Below are positions 22,437 through 35,336 of a stretch of 64,000 nucleotides of DNA, piece by piece. The notes below the pieces were generated by a model. The model worked only from the letters and a program-made list of their open reading frames with translations. It was not told the DNA's origin and made no database searches. Made by a program: the position numbers and the translations under genes. The stretch covers positions 27,254,001 through 27,318,000 of the forward strand of contig CM069870.1 of the NCBI GenBank assembly GCA_036172665.1. Reading direction: 5' to 3'. The stretch comes from Prosopocoilus inquinatus (lineage: Eukaryota > Arthropoda > Insecta > Coleoptera > Lucanidae). Every line of letters starts with the position of its first letter. The stretch's first letter is position 1.

Positions 22437-24129
22437 TAAAACAAAATATGGTACCATAAAATCGTACATAAACAGATGTACTTGTGTCCGTTTCATAAAA
22501 TTTCTTTGTTAATATGTTCTGATACTATTTTCTCGTAAGATAAATTAATAACTGGTGTCATTTTTTGTTTAACTTTGAGAGTGCTGTGAATGCTTTCGTT
22601 TGAATGCACACTTCTTATAATGTAAAACAGTCTTTACATTTTGTCATTTGCGATTATACTGTTACTTGTAACCTTATAACTGAGATGGACGAACAGTCTT
22701 TTTATTTTGGTTTTGTCAATTAAGATTCCCAATTTGTCAAGTCATTTTCCAGATTCGGAAATGTCAAATCGTATATCATGTAGGAATGTAATTTGACAAA
22801 TTGATAAACATAATTGACAAAAGAGGAAAACATAAAGAAAAAAACTGTATTATGATTTATTTTTTTGTTAAATAAAAATATATTCTGCAGTCTAGACGAA
22901 GTTTTTTCCAGTTATGAATTATTTTCTCATTTCCCAAAGTACAAACAAAGCTACAAAATATTTTAATACATCACAGAGACGAGCCATATTTCAGCGGCTC
23001 CCGCCTGCTAGTTGAAAATCTCAATAATTTACATTTGGCTAGAACCACCCTTACCTCCAATTTCGTTTTAACATCTCGCAGAAGAAAGAATTTATCATTC
23101 GCTATCGGCGCTACATACCCAATCCCAGCCTTGTGTATCTTAACGAATTATTAAATATTCACAAAGAGATACGGGAATGCGAAGATTTTAGAAATGCAAT
23201 AAAGTTTATACGTAATTGTATTCCAAACGGAATTAGATTATGTAAAAAAGTAGGAACTGCATTCGTAAAGAGAAGCAAGGAACTTAATGGTTTCCGTTCC
23301 TTTCGTTCCCTTTTTATTAACGTCTTTCTTTAAATTAAATACCATGAGTTGAAACACTGCTGCGCCCGCCGACTTTACGTCCCATCGTTAAAATCAGTGT
23401 TAGCTTAAAGAATCAAAAATTAATGAAAGCACGACATTTTTCATTCTGTTATATGCAAATAAATTTACTTACAGTATGTCAACAAGAGATTTCCTACCCA
23501 TTTTAATTTTGTAACATTGAAATTTTCATTAGATCATTAAGTATTTTTAATGGAACCTCACATGTTTTTGTTTTCAACATCTTTATTCCCGAGCATTAAA
23601 TGATATCAAATAATTCATAACTTTTGTGAAAGATATTTTATTCAGACTATTGTTTTATTGCTGCTCTACGCCTAATAAAAATTTCGAAAAACAAACAACA
23701 AAATGCTATGGTATTTAATAGTGTGCGGAAAAATTCATTTTTATTTAATTTACTTTTTCGAAATTTCCTGTAAATAAATTAGAAAATAAAAACTGTAGAA
23801 GGGCGAACACATGGCGTGGGATACCTGACATAGATTTCAATTTATAATTCCAAAACGTACAAATACAAATGTTCCATCTCAAAACAACTTCATTTTATAA
23901 CTCCATTTTCTGTGAATACCAGTCAAAATTGTGAATAAATTTCTTCAAATTTTACGTTTTACATTCCTTCTAAACACACATCCGAAAAAATTACAGAAGG
24001 TGGTAATTCTCGTGTTAACGTACGTAACAATCGAAACCATTAGAAAATGGAAAAAAGCTCGAAAACTTTCTTCATATGCACAGGTAAATGTGACACCGCT
24101 TCTTTTATGCCGCTTCTTTAAGAAGCTCT
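22437..24129. other. No recognised gene
   Basis: AT-rich DNA with short open frames (23133-23333 plus, 23931-24233 plus) lacking any recognised motif or splice context. Confidence 0.4.
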
Positions 24130-24620
24130 CTAGATCATTTTCCTGTGGTGGATCGGTCCCCATTTGTTTCCTTAGATCACCTTGCCTATTTCGCTACATG
24201 GTTTTCTATTTTGTGCCATTTGTCGCCACATGATAAGTACTGCCCTTCTCACATCCTTTCTACTTCTTCTATCCACGTTGCTCTGAGTCTCTCTCCTCCT
24301 CCTCTTCCTCTAGGTTTCCAAGTCAGCAATAGTGTAGTTGTTTCTTCTGGTTTTGCTCTCCAAACAGGTCCAAACCATTGTATTCATTGTTTTTTAATAT
24401 TTGTTACTATGTTCTCATCTATCTCTTCGTAAAAAGCTCATGGCTCACTTTCTCACCGAATTTCATTACTTTTGTTTTTTTTTTAATTTACCTTTAAACC
24501 ATTGTTATTTTCCGTCAGCCGTTATTGTTTCTAATATTTTGACCAGAATTTTCTTTTTTTTTGTTATAATGGCCATGTCACCAGTGTCAGTATATGCTAT
24601 CATCTAACTTGCTCTTATTC
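24130..24620 (-). pseudogene. LINE reverse transcriptase relic, minus strand
   Basis: Read on the minus strand and allowing frameshifts, the order is that of a non-LTR reverse transcriptase tail. AYTDTGDMAII (about 24570-24600) sits where the active-site YADD box belongs. WFKGKLKKK is at the place of the GLKVN..KT block. Then come a WFGHVWRAKPEETT-like segment, PRGRGG, and WIEEVERDVRR with MWRQMAQNRK. The two catalytic Asp positions of YADD are reduced to one (tat act gac act). It is short and full of stops, so it is dead. The clade is not assignable from this; it differs from the R1-like tail at 7110. Confidence 0.55.
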
Positions 24621-25670
24621 TCGGTGTCCCTCTGTTGATATCGCATATTTAAGTAATAAGTTGAATAACGTTGCGCAGATTATGCATCCCTCTGTCCTAC
24701 ACCTTTATTTGTCTTGACTCTTCCGTTGATCCTTTTATTGTTTTAATGCTCGTCTTGAGTGTCACTCTATAATAATGTACCAGAAACTTCAAGTAATTAG
24801 AATTTTTTCTAATATTCAAATTCTACCACAAAATGAAACATTTATATTACAATAGGTATGTCTTCCAGCACTGGTGTACAGTCAAAATTAAAAATAATGT
24901 CTCCCTAACAAAAAGTCAAATTGCTGCCTAATCTTCTGACCACTGTAATGAGTATTCGAGCAAACAGAAAATCACCTATCGATATCTTGACGACGTTTGC
25001 TTGAGCACCGACTTGTAATGGCGATCAGAATAAATAAAAGCACGCATTTATGTTTCCTTGGGGAGACAATACTTTCTATTTTGACTGTATGCTAGTACAA
25101 ATTTTGTTACAAACTTCTGTGTGTTTCAGTCCAGCTTAAATCCTCTCATAAACATGTCAACACCATTAATTTCTTATTCAAATTTATTCAATCATACTAA
25201 CATACATACAACACGGTGATTTCAGTGCAGCTTAACGAACACAATGAAATCCGAGTAACACCGGTTTTACAGTAAAATTTCTAGAAGTTAAATTTTACCT
25301 GATTATTTGCTGAATTTGTTAAAATTGTTAAATGAAAATTTTCTTACCACAATAAGTTTATGTCTGTGTAGATACGCATTTCGACAGCTAATCTTCAATA
25401 TACCCACACAGTTAAAAGGACTCACAAACAGTGTCCTTTAAATACCGTGTTTAAAGTGCGATTGCTTGTGAGCGCTTTTGTCTCAAAGCGCTATTAACTT
25501 AAATGAAATTGTCAACTGACCAAATATTTCTAAACTCTCTGTACGTAAAATTAGTCACTTTTTTCAAAAGAGACATCCTATATATTAAAAAAATGTACGG
25601 ATAGTCCTTTCTATGAGCTTACCTCATACTCTCACCTTACCTTACCTTGATAATTTGTTCGTTTCAGGAA
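24621..25670. other. No recognised gene
   Basis: AT-rich; nothing supported between the LINE relic and the foldback element that follows. Confidence 0.4.
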
Positions 25671-26414
25671 TATACCGAATGTCTCATAACCTACGAAGCA
25701 GATTGAAAGGGCCACTGTAGGAGATCAAAATAAAGCTTTTTTCTTAATTCGCTTTTAACCAAAACCCAATAATAAGAAAATTACAGCAGTTTAACTTTCT
25801 TAATTTCTTCTTTAATTTACACCTATAGCTTCTTAATCAAAATTATTTCACAAACTGTAACTTTATTTAGAAAAATTTTTGTGCAAATCGTTTTTGATTA
25901 CTTATTAGGAGCAGCAAATCCCGCTTCAATTTGTCTACCCTACTGCAATGTCAGGTCAAAAAGCGATAGTAAGATGTCGCTATTTTATCTGTTTGTAACT
26001 TTATTGTTAAATAAACTCTAAATTTATCGAAACCACCATTCCTGAAATGTCTATGTTAATCTGTTTCCTAGTTTTGTTTTAATTAGTAGGCGGTGCATAG
26101 CAATACGAAAATCGATTTTGGGCATTCAAAGAAAATATGAAATAGCCACAACTTTTATGTGACTAATTTTTTTTTATATGGTTGTTTCATGTAAAGCAGT
26201 GTTTAATTAACTATTAAAGACCCGAAATTTGAAGTTAAAAGGTAAAATATTACTCCAGGTAGTAACTTTTATTTCTTAAGTAATTTCACTTTAAACTCTT
26301 GTTACTTTTTAGTTATTGAGTTTTTACCAAAACTTTATTGAGAAAAAAGCTTCATTTGATCTCCTTTAGCTACCCTTTCAATCTCCTCCGTATGTTATGG
26401 GACACCCAGTATAG
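25671..26414. repeat. Foldback element, family B (744 bp)
   Basis: The ends are TATACCGAATGTCTCATAAC on the left and GTTATGGGACACCCAGTATA on the right. The arms pair over at least 110 bases, including AGATTGAAAGGG, GGAGATCAAA and AAGCTTTTTTCT in both. The loop contains a 45-bp dispersed repeat (25949-25993) that recurs at 52192. No coding capacity. The termini resemble family A (ACACCC-GTATA) but the arms differ. Confidence 0.75.
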
Positions 26415-26889
26415 AGGACATTCCACTCCAGTTTATTTAATATTATTTTATTTCGTAGAAAAGGACACGTAAATATAATTAAAAAAATATATAAAACTAA
26501 TCTTACGTAATACATTTTGAACTACTCATTTTTCCCTATTAATTTTTCCCAGAAAAAACTCTACAATTGTCAAAGCTCAGAAAAACTTCGATTGCCAAAT
26601 GTGGAGAACAATAATTTTTTTTTTCTACGATCAGAAATGAACTTGTAAATGTGGTAAACAATTATCAAATGCAGTTAGAACATTATTGTATTTAAGGGTA
26701 GTTTAGTTCTTTTTAAAATTCATCTGATACAATCGCAGATGTACAGCTGCGGGCAGAAAAATTATTTCTTTCTACATCAATCAAGAGATTGTATGATTAT
26801 TTCAATAGTTGAAATAAAAATATGAAAATTCAGTCACTGAATGATTTTTTCCATTAAGATAATTTCAGTCAGGTATAAACATATCTGAA

Positions 26890-27113
26890 TAAATGAATGG
26901 ACCAACGCTAAACAGGACGTGGTAGTGCTTTGAACTGGCCTCCACGGTTACCAGGTTTAACATCTCCATTATGTAGTTTATAAAGTGTATAGGGATATTC
27001 ACGCCATTCACAGTGAGTGGCCTATTAGATTACATTTAAAACTACACCTAATAGAGCACGTAATACTAACTATACATAATGCTATCTTATTTGAAATGGA
27101 ACACCCCATGTAT
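26890..27113 (+). pseudogene. Transposase C-terminal relic (WPPR motif)
   Basis: TGG CCT CCA CGG at 26936-26947 opens a frame reading WPPRLPGLTSPLC. In mariner/Tc1-type transposases of insects this block is WPPRSPDLTPxDFFLW and holds the last catalytic acidic residue. Here that region is frameshifted and stopped. A VSGLLDY-like stretch follows on a shifted frame, and the relic ends at GGAACACCCCATGTAT (about 27098-27113), the recurring terminal motif. Only the tail survives. The assignment rests on one short motif plus position. Confidence 0.45.
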
Positions 27114-28330
27114 TTTTAAATATTTTGATTACCCTTTCACTTCTACATCTTTTGTATTCACGTACGTCGTCGTCGCGAAAATGTACTGGTTTGACAATTT
27201 TTTTCTAAAAATTTTGAACTAAAAAAACTTGATTTTTTTAAATGCAACCATTGACTCTTTTCTGTGGCATCTGATGCAAAATGTAATTTTCTTTCTATTT
27301 TGTATGAACAATATAATGGTTACCTTTAATGGTTTTCAAGATATTTGCGTACAAATTGATTTTTTGTTAAATACTGACATTATAAGTATGCAATTTCTTA
27401 TTATAAACAGAATGCTTAGCTTGATCTTTATATTGATCTTGATATTTACTAACAAGAACTTTTGTAATGCTGGATAAAATGTTTGAAAATCGTTTAACAG
27501 GCTGCGGTGATCAATGAGTTTGGCATCCTAGAACACTCGACCTCAATACAGTAGATTTTTATTAAGGTGTAAATTAAAAAGATAAAGGACATAAGACTCT
27601 TGTCCATACTATAGAGAATCTGGAAGGAAGGAGCAGAAGTCATCTGAACAATAGGATACACAAGAAATTCAAAAATCAATTCTTAATAATGTCAGTATTT
27701 AACAAGAAATAAATTATGCTTATTATAAATATCTTGAAAACCATTAAAGATAGCGATAAAAATGTTTATACAAAATCGAAAGAAAATAATATTTTGCATC
27801 AGATGTTATAGAAAAGTCAGTGGTTGCAATTAAAAAAAATCGAGTTATTCATTGTTGAAAACTATCAGCTCCTATGGATTTCCTGTAAGCTCTTTGTAAA
27901 GTATACGATTTAACTTTTATCAAAAAAAAAATGTTACTTCATCTTTGCGATCAAACAGACGATAATCCAATTTTCTATTTTTTTTTTTTTTTCATTTTTA
28001 AAATATTTCAATTTCTTTTGAGCACTCTAATCGCCAATATTTTTAGAAAAAATTTAATTACGTCAAAACAATACATTTTAGCATGATGTGTGTTAATACA
28101 ATAGATGTAGAATTGTACGGGAAATTCAAAAATGTATTAACATACGGGATGTTCTATTTAAATTCGGAAAGTTAGTATTATATTCCGGTAGAACCGGAAG
28201 CACAGAATTTATATTATTTGTATAGATCGTCGCAAATTATTGCTACATACAAATGTTCAGCTACCTGTAAGTAGTAGTTTCAAATATATTCTAATAGGCT
28301 ACTCAACACGAATATCTCCCTATAAGTGAA
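26980..28330. repeat. 1.35-kb inverted duplication (large foldback)
   Basis: The left arm (about 26980-27400) is repeated in inverse orientation at about 27670-28330. Paired anchors, left to right, are GTGTATAGGGATATTC (26986) with GAATATCTCCCTATAAG (28309), GGCCTATTAGATTAC (27018) with the inverse near 28290, TTCTACATCTTTTGTATT (27142), CATCTGATGCAAAAT (27267) and AATGGTTTTCAAGATATTTG (27329). The right arm has extra blocks near 27860-28020 and 28170-28260. Both arms include the transposase-relic terminus, so two copies of the same sequence face each other. Confidence 0.8.
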
Positions 28331-30526
28331 AAAAAATACTCTTGTCTTTTATCACAATTTATTTATAATCGTAGACAGGTAGGTGTGTCGACAGCTTCGT
28401 TGCCAGCTTAATTTCTATAGAAAATTTGGTGGGGACGATGTCCTCTGGTTCATAACAACCATTGTGAGTGTGCGTGTTTATGTGGGAGGGTGGTGTATTT
28501 TTTGATGAAATGTACCGAGACAGCAAAAATTATTTTGATCAAGGACACTCATGAAACGAACTCAAGAAGCTGCTAACAGCAAGTTAACCAAGAAACTAAA
28601 CAAATAACAGCACATATTTTCTTAGAACTGCTTGACAAATTTTAACAATTAAAAAATGATTGATACAATGCACAAACCTAAGTAATTTCAAAATCCACGA
28701 CTACTCTTGACCAAAATAATGTTTGATGTCAAGGTATACGAAAGGGTATTTTTGCACTCTTCCGGTATGGTATGGCAAAAATTCTGAACACAGAAATAAA
28801 TGTAATCAGCGCATAAAAGCTTCATTAACGAACACATAAAGCACAAACTCGAATAGTTTTAAATCGGCAACTATTGTAAATGTATACTTATAATTCATTA
28901 AACGCGCATTGTATTATTCTGAAAGCGAGATAATTAATAAAGTCGCTGCGAATAGTAAATTACCTTCAGGGCCGCAAATACAACAAATACATATGCACCC
29001 TGATCGTTAATTGCTATTTCGCACTATCCGCGCACTCCAATTGTGCGCGCCATTGTTCTCTCACACGGTAAAGCTGTTCTGTGTGAGCAAATGCTGAAAC
29101 TATTCGCATTGCACGAAACTATTTTATCCTGTACTGACGTTTCAGTCGATATTCCTGTCCGCTTGCCTGCGTTTCTACCGACAGTTACACGAAATACTGC
29201 ACAAAATAATTTAACTGAATCTCATAATAATGCTCGCGTTTGCCATTTACGTAATTTTATTGTCATGCTTCATTCTCGGAAATCCATAATGGAATTTATT
29301 CAAAATTTACTGTTATGATTATAATGTTTTCTTTTTTACTTTGGTGTCCAAGTTGGCTCTGAAAATGTAATGCTGGATGTCCACACCTCCGATTCTGAAG
29401 ATTCTGAATGCCAGATGCTGTGTGCCGGACTGTAAACCTAGCATGGATTGTGAACCACTACGAAACTTAGAAAAAATCAATTTGGCATTTGAACTTACTG
29501 TATGTATAAGCTACAACGCTATACGTAAACGTAACCTTGGTAGTGATAAATTCAAGATAGTTGATAATAAAACCAGAAGAACAACAATCAACTACTGAAA
29601 CAACAACAACAAACAAACTGAAAGACAACTAGAATATGATCTGGTGAACCAAGCTAAATACATAAGAAGAAGACAACGTTTACAACAAATAATCAAAGTG
29701 TTCTCCACCGACTTCAAGGCAATTTTGTATTCTTCGCACAATTCCAATACTAACATTTGCCGACATTTTAAGATTATTATCAATTTCATCGATTTTTTAA
29801 AGTTTCCTCTCACATGTCATTTACTCGTTGAAAAATGGAGTTCTTTAAATAAGGCCAAAATATAAATCAAATGGCGCAGATACAGGTATTTGACCCGAAG
29901 AGCTGGCCAAAAGTAGAATGACACAAAATCGTGAATTTCACTATAACTTTTACCTAAATAAAACAATACTTAGGGATCAAGAGGGCAATTTTATTTTTTC
30001 CCTCAGATAGATGAATAAAATACGATGAAAGGAATCAAAGAACCTTGATAGTCGATTGTGCTAAACGTATATGCCTAACTCAAAAAATAATTAACTTCAA
30101 ACTGTTTGTAATGTTTTTTTGAAGCTAAACGCTGTGATTTTTGTAGCGGAAGACGATCAGCCAAGTAAGCACTGTTCATATCAACCATTAGTTTTAAAAT
30201 GTAACTCTCAGTATTTACGCTATATCAGATTAATAATATGTCAAATTTGCGTCATTGAATTTTCAGTTATTGGTGTATATCGAAAGGCACGTTTCCGGCT
30301 CGATTTTTTTCTGTTATAATTTAGGGTAAGCAAGATATTTTAAATATCTGAAGACTTCGGCTGCCGAAGTTTGCCTAAAAATTTATGACAATTATTTTCT
30401 TAATAATGACTTCCAGTAGTAGGGAAAAAAACTTAGCAAAAAAAACTAGACTTTATGCAAAACGACGTAGTTAAAAATTCTACATATGCCGAAGAACAAA
30501 AGAAATAATTCATATCGAAATTGTCA
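28331..30526. other. No recognised gene
   Basis: Open frames at 29043-29318 and 29377-29598 (plus) show no known motif. A perfect 8-bp-stem hairpin, ACTTCGGCTGCCGAAGT, lies near 30353. Otherwise featureless. Confidence 0.4.
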
Positions 30527-30900
30527 TATACAGGACGTTCATGAAAATTCGCTAGTACACCTAACTTTCTTATTTGAACTTTTACGAAATGACTTAACTA
30601 GAAAAGTTTCCTATTCGATTTTATGGTGCCTTTAGAAAAACAAATGACTATCAAGCAAACAAATAAATATCAAGTTTTCGAAATTTTCAATTGTTTTAAA
30701 AATTTTTAAATGATACGATGATAAAAATATAATATTCTACTTAAAACAATTGAAAATCTCCGAAACCTGACAGTCTTGTCTTTCTGTTAGTATCCTAAAA
30801 TCGAGTAGAAAAGTTCTGAAATTTTTAATTTAAGTTACTTCATAAAAATCCCAATAATGAAGCTTGCTGCTGTAGCGGTTTCTCGTGAACACCCTCTATA
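30527..30900. repeat. Foldback element, family A, copy 2 (compact)
   Basis: A 374-bp version of the element at 592, with left end TATACAGGACGTTCATG, right end CGTGAACACCCTCTATA and almost no loop. Arms of about 180 bases share TTATGGT, ACAAATGA, TTTCAATTGTTTTAA and TGATACGATGATAAAAA blocks with copy 1. The single-copy centre of copy 1 is missing. Confidence 0.75.
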
Positions 30901-31798
30901 GAGTCGAAAATTAAGAAGACATCTTGCGGAAAACGGATAGGTCGCATTCAGCATGGTGCTTTTTCAACAGTAACTTCAATAGGGAGGCAGAGGCAGGAAT
31001 TATATATAATTAAGTGGACACCCAGTATATGGTAACAGATAACAAATTTCAGCCTAAAATGTTTTATAGTCATCGAATGAATGCGAAAAGACGTTAAAAT
31101 AATTTTGGCCAACTTTTCAATGATATTCCAAGTCTCAAGTGTAGTATTTGCAGTGGCACCGTCTTATTGAAAGTATCTGTCCCCAATTTCATCGACGTGA
31201 AGCTGGTTGAAACATGGCTGTAGAATCTATTTTCGGTATCTTATTGCAATCAAGGTATCTAAATGGATTTCATACTAATTTATTTAGACAGAAATTTTTC
31301 GTGCTTATTATACCATAAAAAAAATTGGTTCAATCCTGCATCTTGAAATAGCTGCCCACACTCCTAACTTCACGGGACGTAGCGGAACCTCTTTCAAGTT
31401 TTTATTCAAAGTGTGTACAAACTAACGACAATGTTCCACACGTACAGGATAATCAGCTTCGAGGAGTTGCTGTGCTGTTTTCAGCCGGTAGGGGTACAAC
31501 TGAATGTCCTTTTTTAATTTTGCTGGTCGATAATTGAACCTGTGACAGTCGACGCACAAAGTTCGTGGTGCTTCTTCCATAATTTGCCTCACATTTTCCG
31601 TTCCTCCTCTGTCCTCTTTCTAGGACGACTACTCCCTTTTTTACGATCAACCTGTCCAGTCTAACGGAAAAATTGAATGCAGTGGATTAAATTATAATGA
31701 CAAGTGTTGTAAGTATGTTGTCAATTCGTCAGGAAATTGTTGGTGGTTCAAAACGAATTTGAATTGAATAATGCCACTTACCATCAATTAGGTGTTTG
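30901..31798. other. No recognised gene
   Basis: An isolated terminal motif, GGACACCCAGTATAT, occurs at 31018. The minus-strand frame at 31453-31650 has no recognised family. Confidence 0.35.
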
Positions 31799-32008
31799 CA
31801 CTCAGAAAACAAAATGCATTGAATCAACCAAACCATTGATTTTGACTGTATTTAGTCAAAAATATTTGTTAAATTTGGCTTTTTTGGTTGATCCAAGAAA
31901 AAAACATGCGTTGGATCAACCAAAAAAACCAAATTTAACAAATATTTTTGATTAAAAACAGTCAACAGCAACGGTTTGGTTGATTCAATGCACTTTGTTT
32001 TCTGAGTG
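31799..32008. repeat. 210-bp near-perfect palindromic MITE
   Basis: Arms of about 98 bases run from CACTCAGAAAAC (31799) and to GTTTTCTGAGTG (ends 32008) and meet at about 31903. They differ at only a handful of positions, so both strands encode nearly the same open peptide. This is the best-preserved long palindrome in the window and therefore probably among the youngest insertions. No convincing target duplication. Confidence 0.8.
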
Positions 32009-32807
32009 TGTAAGTACACTTTTGAAAATAATAACAGCGGCCGATGGTAATTGCACTTCACGTCGAATTTTTGCGTTAAAATTTAACACATTTTCGTGTG
32101 AACATGTATATGAATTTTCACATTAAACCAGCGTTAATTTTCACACTGGACCGCAAATCACACAGCTTTTTAACAGGGTATAACTCCACCACGAAAATTT
32201 TCTTTTCTAGCGATAAAAACATTTTAATTGAAAAATAAATCAGTTTTTATTTCAAAACTCAGAACAATTGACAGATGTTTTGAAAATCTTTCAAAACTTC
32301 GCCAACTTCGACACCAAATAATAAAAAAAAACATCCGTTATTTTAGATTCGACGCACACTATCGTATGACACCGTAGCGACCACAGAGTGGTGAAGCGGT
32401 CCTTAAACAATCAATATTATTGACAAAATTATCGCACAAATATTATTGACAAAATAATATCGATCGTCTGAGGGCCGCTTAAAACACTAGACATATGCAT
32501 AAGGTCCTATCTCACAGTGCACAAGTGACATGAATTATCGAACGTTGGTTTTTACGGTTTTGATGATTTCAAAATTGTATTGAGATATTGTGTTCCAAAT
32601 TATGTGAGAAAAATGTTTCCGACATTACATTAGAGCTAGATGAGATCGCGAAAATTTGGAAATGCGTCTGTACTCACCGTGACCGTATCACATTTCTTTG
32701 AAGTATCAAATAATGATACAAGGACACGATATGAGAATACGTCACAGCACCACGTCCATACTTTACTTACCACAATCGGATACGATACAATAATTGAGGA
32801 CCCACCC

Positions 32808-33053
32808 TTAGCCCAGGCGCTCATTGAACTGATGCGACACTGATATGAAAAGTGATCTTACATGCAAGTTATTCATTTAAACTTAGTGATAAAATAAACC
32901 AAGCCCAGTATCTTTTGGCCAAAATACCAAAGGTTTTCGCAACTAACACCAAAATAACACTGCCAAAAATGAAGCCTGTGCAATTTTGTAGACATGCATG
33001 TAAGATCACTTGCCGTATCAATGTCGGATCAGTTCAGTGGGCGCCCGGGCTTA
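32808..33053. repeat. Inverted-repeat element, ~245 bp
   Basis: Arms of about 68 bases at 32808-32876 and 32989-33053 share TTAGCCCAGGCGC/GCGCCCGGGCTTA, GAACTGAT, and an exact AAGTGATCTTACATGCA. The centre is non-coding. A likely MITE; superfamily unknown. Confidence 0.7.
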
Positions 33054-33460
33054 GTAATATCTACGGCAAAAACGCAAAACAACTTGTGTAGCCAGCCTGT
33101 ACACGCTTGACACTTCGCTCGATTATATCCTAACCCTAGTTATAAGTCACAACGTACTGAGACTCAATAGATGGTATAAAACTCACACAGGAGGGACGTA
33201 GGGTACTCGTACAACGTGTGTTAGTATCGCATCTAACTCCGCTACTGCCGCCGAAACGCTGAATATGTACTGAGCCTTAAGCTGGACTATTAACAGGCAT
33301 TCAATATTACGTTCTGACAATTTTTTTAATAGGTATTGATTGCGGCATGAATGGTTGCTGCAAGAACGGATACGCTACTTCATTGAAACACACAAGAAAA
33401 TAATTGTCAGCGACCGAAACGTCAAGCCCAACGAGTACGACCAAGTATCATCAACTAAAT

Positions 33461-33518
33461 AGACGACATCTCTATTCAATAAGAACTCGTTTATGCTGAT
33501 AGAGATGTCGGTCGTCTA
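33461..33518. repeat. Short hairpin
   Basis: GACGACATCTCTAT (33462) pairs with ATAGAGATGTCGGTCGTC (33500), the right arm carrying a small insertion. Loop about 25 bases. Confidence 0.5.
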
Positions 33519-33762
33519 AAAAGTAAGTTCACCACGGAGATTGATTGATGATTGATAATAAATTAAAAATCAAAATAAATGTAGAATATTTTGTTCAGGC
33601 AATTTTGTTAAAATGTGAAACACTATATCCAGCTTAATTCGTACTGTTCCAATAGTTTGCAAACATAAACTTTCCTTAATACATATTGCATATTTTTTTA
33701 TTTATGAATATATCATAATAAAAGACGATTTAATAACATAAAATTCACGCGTACTATGGGGC

Positions 33763-33897
33763 CCATTCTGTATCAAAAGCGTTAAATTTAAAGGGCTATT
33801 AAATTTTGTTGCTACGGTAACAACCAATCGTAGAACTGTATTTTGAATTTTAAAGGACCTCTAAATTTTAACAGCCCGTTAATAAGTTACAGAATAC
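33763..33897. repeat. MITE, X-box core family, copy at 33.8 kb
   Basis: The ends CATTCTGTATC and GTTACAGAATACG form the terminal inverted repeat, followed by GTTAAATTTAAAGG-type sequence in both arms. The core contains GTTGCTACGGTAAC (33808-33821). Closely resembles the element at 37550. Confidence 0.6.
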
Positions 33898-35077
33898 GCT
33901 GTTATTCTCTATTTATCTCATAAGTAGTTTAATTTTTAGCAATAAGTTGATTACCATAATATTTAGTCAATGAAACTTACATACCGGGTGTTTCAGGTTA
34001 ATAATTGCTCCCGTGTAACATGTTTACTTCTATTCTTAAGAAAGTAGAATTTGATATGAGTAATATGTCTTCTGGTAAATTAATTGACATCACGAAACTA
34101 TGTACAAACGTCTACAACTAAAGTGTTACAATTTGACATTTCTATGAGTCTTGAAGCACAAGGTCTTAAGAGTGACATTTACGTGCAAGAGGATTGTGCA
34201 GAACCGTCACGCATTTTTACCAAACGTTGTGATGTGGTGTATTAAACGTATCTTTAAAAATTAATGTTACTAGACGACAATGTACACTCTCAAATTTATG
34301 CTAAATGTTCAAAATGTGTGTCCGTAGCTTCAAGATACCTTCTGCCTGATGCATTACTTCTTTTGTTAAAATTTCTAAAATCATTATTTGTCTTTAATTG
34401 TTAATTAATTATGGCATGTTATATGTATATCACTACAGAGGAGATTCTATATTGTTTTATAATATGTCACAAAACCTAGTGCATTCGATTTGAAGTTCTG
34501 AACGTAATTGCTGTACGTAAGATGACAAATTGTTGAAAACTTTCCTATGCATCATTACACAGATTTTTTTTGGTATTCTTACAATAGCCACGATATCTGC
34601 TGTGACAAATAATATGAAACAGACTGTATACAGCGTCGTCAGAGTTACCTAGTTCGTTGATATAAAAGTTTTCAAACTGCATTTGCGAGTTCATTCACCC
34701 GTATTTCAATCACCGAATGTATTCGTAATGCCACAGTAATTGAGAGAAAATTGAATAAATATGTTCGAATGAAACACAGACTGCGGTTAAAATCCCAACA
34801 GAATTTTAAATTTTTGCAACATCATGAAATAAAATAATATGACTAGTCAAACACGAAATTCGTTATAAAATCTCAATTACTTCATTTGGATTGACTATCT
34901 TAATATATTCCGAAACCTAGTGCTTTCCTGTAGCATTCATCATTCATACCAATACTTTCTTTTAAATTATTTCTAAGACAAAATCTTTGATATGGAATTT
35001 GTTTAAAGAAAGACAAAACTAAACTTTTGAGTATACTATCCCCCTTCGCTTAAAATCGATAAAAAAGTCCCACCTGT
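33898..35077. other. No recognised gene
   Basis: A transposon-like left end, ACCGGGTGTTTCAGG, occurs at 33984 without an identified partner. Otherwise AT-rich and featureless. Confidence 0.35.
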
Positions 35078-35102
35078 AGCACACTTTTTGAAAGACACTG
35101 TA
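35078..35102. repeat. Orphan transposon end (CAGTGTCTTTCAAAAA family)
   Basis: ACTTTTTGAAAGACACTGTA is the inverse of the left terminus of the element at 36049 and is followed by a TA. No opposite end was found upstream, so this is a truncated copy. Confidence 0.45.
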
Positions 35103-35201
35103 CAAGAAAATTTTAAATATTTCATTTTCTCAGTAAATATTACTGTTCCTATATGTATAGTATTGTAAACATACTTCTGGTCAACCCTCACATCTTTACA
35201 C

Positions 35202-35336
35202 CTTAGGTCCAGTTTTAGAAATGGGGCTCAACTTTGTGCTGAGGATAAACCCTTAGCAACGATTATTTCAACAATTGTTGTGAAGGATTTAAGTTTCGGC
35301 TCAAAGTTAAACCGTCATTGTAAAACAGGGCCTTAA
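35202..35336. repeat. Snapback element, ~135 bp
   Basis: Arms start TTAGGTCCAGTTTTA and, inverted, TAAGGCCCTGTTTTA. Both carry CAACTTTG-type blocks and CCTTAGCAAC near the centre (35251-35260). Diverged relative of the element at 15529. Confidence 0.5.

Noticed and set aside
29043..29318. 91-codon plus-strand frame
   Set aside because: No family recognised, no nearby splice signals, and no matching frame on either side.
31737..32061. Overlapping frames on both strands encoding nearly the same peptide
   Set aside because: A direct consequence of the 210-bp palindrome; not evidence of two genes.
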